Source: JAAZMI01 sp050942615 (GTDB lineage: Bacteria > Bacillota > Dethiobacteria > DTU022 > UBA8154). Taken from it: a DNA stretch of 15,063 nt. A model generated the notes under the pieces. The model did no database searches. It worked only from the letters and a program-made list of their open reading frames with translations, and was not told where the DNA came from. Below, in pieces: positions 12,432 through 15,063 of the stretch. Where the stretch lies: assembly GCA_050942615.1 (NCBI GenBank), contig JBMNNQ010000031.1, positions 1 to 15,063 of the forward strand, read 5' to 3'. Made by a program: the position numbers and the translations under genes. The first letter of the stretch is position 1. The number at the start of each line of letters is the position of its first letter.

Positions 12432-13565
12432 ATGAGAAAAAGAAGAACAAAACCAGCATATTTAAAGGTTATCGAAGGCCGGAAAAAGACTGTATCGGCA
12501 GAGGTTGATGAAAAAAATGCAGCGTCCCGGCCGGTCTATCTGGTTCTTGTCTTACTGGCTTCCCTGTTAATTGCGCAAATACTGATTGGCTGGGCTTGGC
12601 GGGCCGCCAGCCGCAGCACAGTCAGTACCCTGCCGACGTTCAGAAGTACGGTCGATGTTTCCTTTTCTGTGCCGGGGACAATTACCTTTGATGAAAAGGT
12701 TCTCCTGGCGCCTTGTTCCGGTTATATTTATTATAAAATTGCCGAAGGGCAAAGGGTTCCCCTCAATAAAACTCTGGCCCGGATTACGGCTGTCCCCCTG
12801 GAAAAAGGGGAACAGGCGCCGGCAGAAAAGGCGGAAACAAGCGAACCTATACAGCGTTTCAAGTCATGGTTTTTAGGGGAAAAGGAAGAAGAAGGGGAGG
12901 CCGCCTCTTTATTACCAATTGATGTAAATGAAGCCAATATTGTTGCCCCCTGTCCCGGGGTGGTCAGCCTGCGCCTGGATGGCCTGGAGGAATTTGGCCC
13001 GCAGGGCAAATTTCCATATTTTTCAGAAGAAGAACTTCAGGCTGGCGTATGTGAGTCGCGAATCACTAGTCCCGGGGAAAAAGTGCATCGCTTTGAACCT
13101 TTATTCAAGATCATTGATAATTATTACTGGTATTTCAGTGTCGTTCTTCCCCCTGAACTAGGGAGATTAGTTGCTGGAAAGACTGAAGTAAAGCTGTACT
13201 TTTCTTTTGCGCCCACAACACCTGTCTGGGGCAGAAAAGTGGAGCTGACGGAGAACGGAAAGAACGGCTCACTAAAAATAACCTGGTGTATCGGCCGGGA
13301 ATTGCCGGATGTCTTTAACCGGCGCCTGTGTGAAGCAGAAATAGTCTATAAAGATTTACAGGGGGTGCTTGTGCCCAAAAGTGCACTGCAGGAAATTGAT
13401 GGCAAGCCGGGTGTTTATATCCTGGAAAAGGGGACGATAGTTTTCAAGGAGGTTGATATGCTTCTGGAAAGGGAAAATGATGTCCTGATTAAAAACCTGG
13501 AGGAACAGCAAAGGGTGGTATCCCAACCCGCCGAGGTCAAAGAGGGCCAACGGTTGAACTGGTAG
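12432..13565 (+). CDS. HlyD-like membrane protein of the ylm/sepF cluster
   Basis: The 377-residue protein has a basic cytosolic N-terminus (MRKRRTKPAYLKVIEGRKK), one membrane span at about residues 34-55 and an extracytoplasmic part. That part resembles a membrane-fusion (HlyD/biotinyl-lipoyl) fold: SFSVPGTITFDEKVLLAPCS, GYIYYKIAEGQRVPLNKTLA, IVAPCPGVVSLRLDG, VHRFEPLFKIIDN and VLVPKSALQEIDGKPGVYIL. An acidic insert lies around residues 115-165. HlyD adaptors normally pair with an ABC transporter, but none is seen here. Genes like this recur between pgeF and yggS in related genomes as I recall, which suggests an envelope or septum role; this is inference. It starts four bases after pgeF with AAGGTGA upstream. 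Function not established. Confidence 0.8.
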   Translation: MRKRRTKPAYLKVIEGRKKTVSAEVDEKNAASRPVYLVLVLLASLLIAQILIGWAWRAASRSTVSTLPTFRSTVDVSFSVPGTITFDEKVLLAPCSGYIYYKIAEGQRVPLNKTLARITAVPLEKGEQAPAEKAETSEPIQRFKSWFLGEKEEEGEAASLLPIDVNEANIVAPCPGVVSLRLDGLEEFGPQGKFPYFSEEELQAGVCESRITSPGEKVHRFEPLFKIIDNYYWYFSVVLPPELGRLVAGKTEVKLYFSFAPTTPVWGRKVELTENGKNGSLKITWCIGRELPDVFNRRLCEAEIVYKDLQGVLVPKSALQEIDGKPGVYILEKGTIVFKEVDMLLERENDVLIKNLEEQQRVVSQPAEVKEGQRLNW

Positions 13566-13592
13566 CCGGTTAACGGGTGAAAGGAGGAAGAT

Positions 13593-13649
13593 ATGCACTG
13601 GGGCCTGCGGGGAAATACATTTTGGAGGTGTTCCCGGCGGGGGGCTTAA
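13593..13649 (+). CDS. Possible 18-residue leader peptide before yggS
   Basis: A near-perfect ribosome site, AAAGGAGG (13580-13587), sits five bases before an ATG that opens an 18-codon frame, MHWGLRGNTFWRCSRRGA, ending in TAA at 13647. The frame lies wholly between the HlyD-like gene and yggS. This is the strongest Shine-Dalgarno nearby, better than that of yggS. It could be a translated upstream peptide or a remnant; no homologue is known to me. Confidence 0.35.
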   Translation: MHWGLRGNTFWRCSRRGA

Positions 13650-13680
13650 AGTGCGTCTTACTAAAGGAGTGTCTGGATTT

Positions 13681-14355
13681 ATGCTTGAAAAAAATATAAA
13701 AACAGTACAGGAACGCTTAAAAAAAGCTGCTGCAAAAAGAGGGGTGTCTGCGGATAGTATTAACCTGGTGGCAGTAACCAAAACCGTCCCCGACGCTGTA
13801 ATCCGCCAGGCTTATGCTCTGGGTTTAAATACCTTCGGGGAAAACCGCCTGCAGGAGGCTTTGCCCAAGGTCGCTGCCTTGCCGTCTGCAATCAACTGGC
13901 ATTTTATCGGTCATCTGCAAACCAACAAAATAAAAAATGTTTTACCTGCCTTTCAGTTAATTCATTCCTTGGACAGTATGAGATTGGCTAAAAGGATACA
14001 AAAAGAAGGGGAAAAAATAGATAAAACAGTAAACGTCCTGCTGCAGGTGAATATTGGTTTGGAGGAAAGTAAATTTGGTTTTCATCCCTCAGAGGTTGAA
14101 GCTGCCTTGGAGGAACTGGCGGGTTACAGTAAACTAAAGGTTATGGGCCTGATGGCCATTGCCCCTTTCCTGGATGATCCGGAGGCAGTCCGGCCTTATT
14201 TTCGCCGGCTTTATGATCTGTATAAAAAGATCGACATTCCAGGGATCACGATGAAATACCTTTCCATGGGGATGAGCAATGATTTTGAAGTGGCTGTGGA
14301 AGAGGGGGCTAATATGGTTCGCCTGGGCAGTGTTATTTTTGGGGAACGAAGTTAA
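13681..14355 (+). CDS. yggS: YggS family PLP homeostasis protein (YlmE)
   Basis: YggS/YlmE binds pyridoxal 5'-phosphate and helps balance vitamin B6 and amino-acid pools; it has no proven catalytic reaction. The 224-residue product is a single alanine-racemase-like TIM barrel. The PLP lysine is K34 in LVAVTKTVPD. Other family marks are NTFGENRLQEALPKV, INWHFIGHLQTNKIKNV, HSLDS, LLQVNIGLEESKFGF, LKVMGLMAIAP, LSMGMSNDFEVAVEEGANMV and RLGSVIFGER. The start is the ATG at 13681, with AAAGGAG at 13663-13669; an in-frame GTG at 13651 would add ten atypical residues. sepF begins 19 bases after the stop, as in B. subtilis where ylmE precedes sepF. Confidence 0.96.
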   Translation: MLEKNIKTVQERLKKAAAKRGVSADSINLVAVTKTVPDAVIRQAYALGLNTFGENRLQEALPKVAALPSAINWHFIGHLQTNKIKNVLPAFQLIHSLDSMRLAKRIQKEGEKIDKTVNVLLQVNIGLEESKFGFHPSEVEAALEELAGYSKLKVMGLMAIAPFLDDPEAVRPYFRRLYDLYKKIDIPGITMKYLSMGMSNDFEVAVEEGANMVRLGSVIFGERS

Positions 14356-14374
14356 ATTTGGGGGTAAAGCAACT

Positions 14375-14821
14375 ATGAATTTTTGGGAAAAAGTTTTGCG
14401 TTTTTTTGGTTTGCTGGATGAAGAGGAAACAGGGGCGCAGCCGCATGAAAGCGCTGCAAAAACCTTTAAGGGCGGAAAGATAGTGGCCTTTCCTGCCCCG
14501 GAAACTTCCTACAGGATGGTCATTAGCAAACCTGTCGGGTTTACCGAAGTAGAAGAAATAGGCGGTCATCTGCAAAATAAGAGACCTGTGGTTGTTAACC
14601 TGGAAGGGATGGAACATGAAGAAGCAAAAAGAATGATTGACTTTTTAAGCGGGGTTATCTTTGCTCTGAATGGCAGTTCACAAAAAGTGAACCCTCATAT
14701 TTTTATTTTTGTTCCCTTTGGGGTAACCATCGACTATGATCCCCGGGGGAACCTTAATCTGGAAGATATTTTTCATGGTGAAAAGAAGGAATATTGGGAG
14801 GATGAACTTTTTAAAAAGTAA
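14375..14821 (+). CDS. sepF: Cell division protein SepF (YlmF)
   Basis: SepF polymerises into arcs on the membrane, binds the C-terminal tail of FtsZ and helps tether and shape the septum. The 148-residue protein starts with an amphipathic membrane-targeting helix (MNFWEKVLRFFGLLDEE), has an acidic linker, and then the DUF552 core from about residue 45: YRMVISKPVGFTEVEEIGGH, KRPVVVNLEGMEHEEAKRMI and DFLSGVIFALNGSSQKV, followed by IFIFVPFGVTID. The start ATG at 14375 gives the family N-terminus; upstream in-frame codons overlap yggS. The length fits the family (about 150). The ribosome site is modest (GGGGGTAAAG). Its partner FtsZ is encoded at the start of the window. Confidence 0.97.
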   Translation: MNFWEKVLRFFGLLDEEETGAQPHESAAKTFKGGKIVAFPAPETSYRMVISKPVGFTEVEEIGGHLQNKRPVVVNLEGMEHEEAKRMIDFLSGVIFALNGSSQKVNPHIFIFVPFGVTIDYDPRGNLNLEDIFHGEKKEYWEDELFKK

Positions 14822-14868
14822 CATTTTTTTTGCACGGCCTTGTGTTTCCAAACATAGTGTGTAAAGGG

Positions 14869-15063
14869 GTGAGTATTATTTTCTTAAAAAACGTGATCAA
14901 TATTTTGTTTGAAGTCCTCTATTTTTTAATTTTAATACGCCTGCTTTTTAGCTTTTTGCCGGTAAATCCTTATAACATTCCGCTGCTGGCAAAAACATTG
15001 CGTTTTATTTACCAGGTTACAGAGCCTTTTTTAGCCCCCTTTCGCAGGCTTATTCCTCACTTA
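14869..15063 (+). CDS. ylmG: YggT family membrane protein (YlmG), 3' end outside window
   Basis: Sixty-five residues are visible from a GTG start, and the frame is still open at the window end. The first segment is strongly hydrophobic (ILFEVLYFLILIRLLFSFLP, about residues 12-31). It is followed by the family marker VNPYNIP and by TEPFLAPFRRLIPHL, the conserved YggT loop. YggT/YlmG proteins are small two-span membrane proteins linked to division and to osmotic or organelle partitioning roles; the molecular function is unclear. AAAGGGG is very close to the GTG at 14869; another in-frame GTG at 14857 has no better site. It follows sepF by 47 bases with no terminator between them, the same order as in B. 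subtilis. Confidence 0.93.
   Translation, partial: MSIIFLKNVINILFEVLYFLILIRLLFSFLPVNPYNIPLLAKTLRFIYQVTEPFLAPFRRLIPHL

Overview
The window is chromosomal DNA from an endospore-forming member of the Bacillota. The class is most likely Clostridia, perhaps a Desulfotomaculum or Pelotomaculum-like relative; that genus-level guess is inference. The evidence is the gene order ftsZ - spoIIGA - sigE - sigG, followed by the 'ylm' cluster (ylmC/ymxH, pgeF, HlyD-like gene, yggS/ylmE, sepF, yggT/ylmG). In Bacillus subtilis the same genes also join cell division to the early sporulation sigma factors. Both window ends cut genes: ftsZ lacks its first codons and the YggT gene lacks its 3' end.

Region 1 (1-3885) holds ftsZ and its terminator, then spoIIGA and sigE overlapping by four bases (ATGA), then sigG. 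SpoIIGA is the membrane aspartic protease that activates pro-sigmaE. sigG has a good candidate sigmaF promoter and a small hairpin that exactly covers its Shine-Dalgarno sequence ahead of a GTG start. Region 2 (3886-4874) holds a 69-residue exported-type peptide gene, a very strong terminator, and an opposing 171-residue gene of unknown function with its own near-consensus sigmaA promoter.

Region 3 (about 5030-7190) is an IS607-type insertion sequence. It carries a serine recombinase TnpA and an RNA-guided nuclease TnpB. TnpB keeps its RuvC triad and zinc finger. TnpA has Trp in place of the second Arg of the DRLxR active-site motif, one C-to-T change away from Arg, so the element may have lost transposition but kept its nuclease. 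Region 4 (7246-9233) holds a shortened DnaJ-like protein, a possible structured RNA leader, a SEC-C zinc protein, a 15-bp tandem repeat and a terminator.

Region 5 (9276-15063) is the ylm cluster. ymxH/ylmC comes first. A strong sigmaA promoter and a repeat-bearing leader then lead into a degenerate NrdD-like protein, pgeF, an HlyD-like membrane protein, yggS, sepF and yggT, mostly with touching or short junctions. The NrdD-like protein keeps an ATP-cone and the class III reductase fold, but both catalytic cysteine regions and the glycyl-radical/zinc C-terminus are gone. It looks like a pseudoenzyme held inside a cell-division operon and is the most intriguing item here. FtsZ carries the C-terminal tail that SepF binds, so both partners of that division contact lie in this window.

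I saw no rRNA, tRNA or CRISPR array. No complete unknown multi-gene system is evident; the novelty lies in the NrdD-like pseudoenzyme, the regulatory leaders and the uncharacterised small genes.
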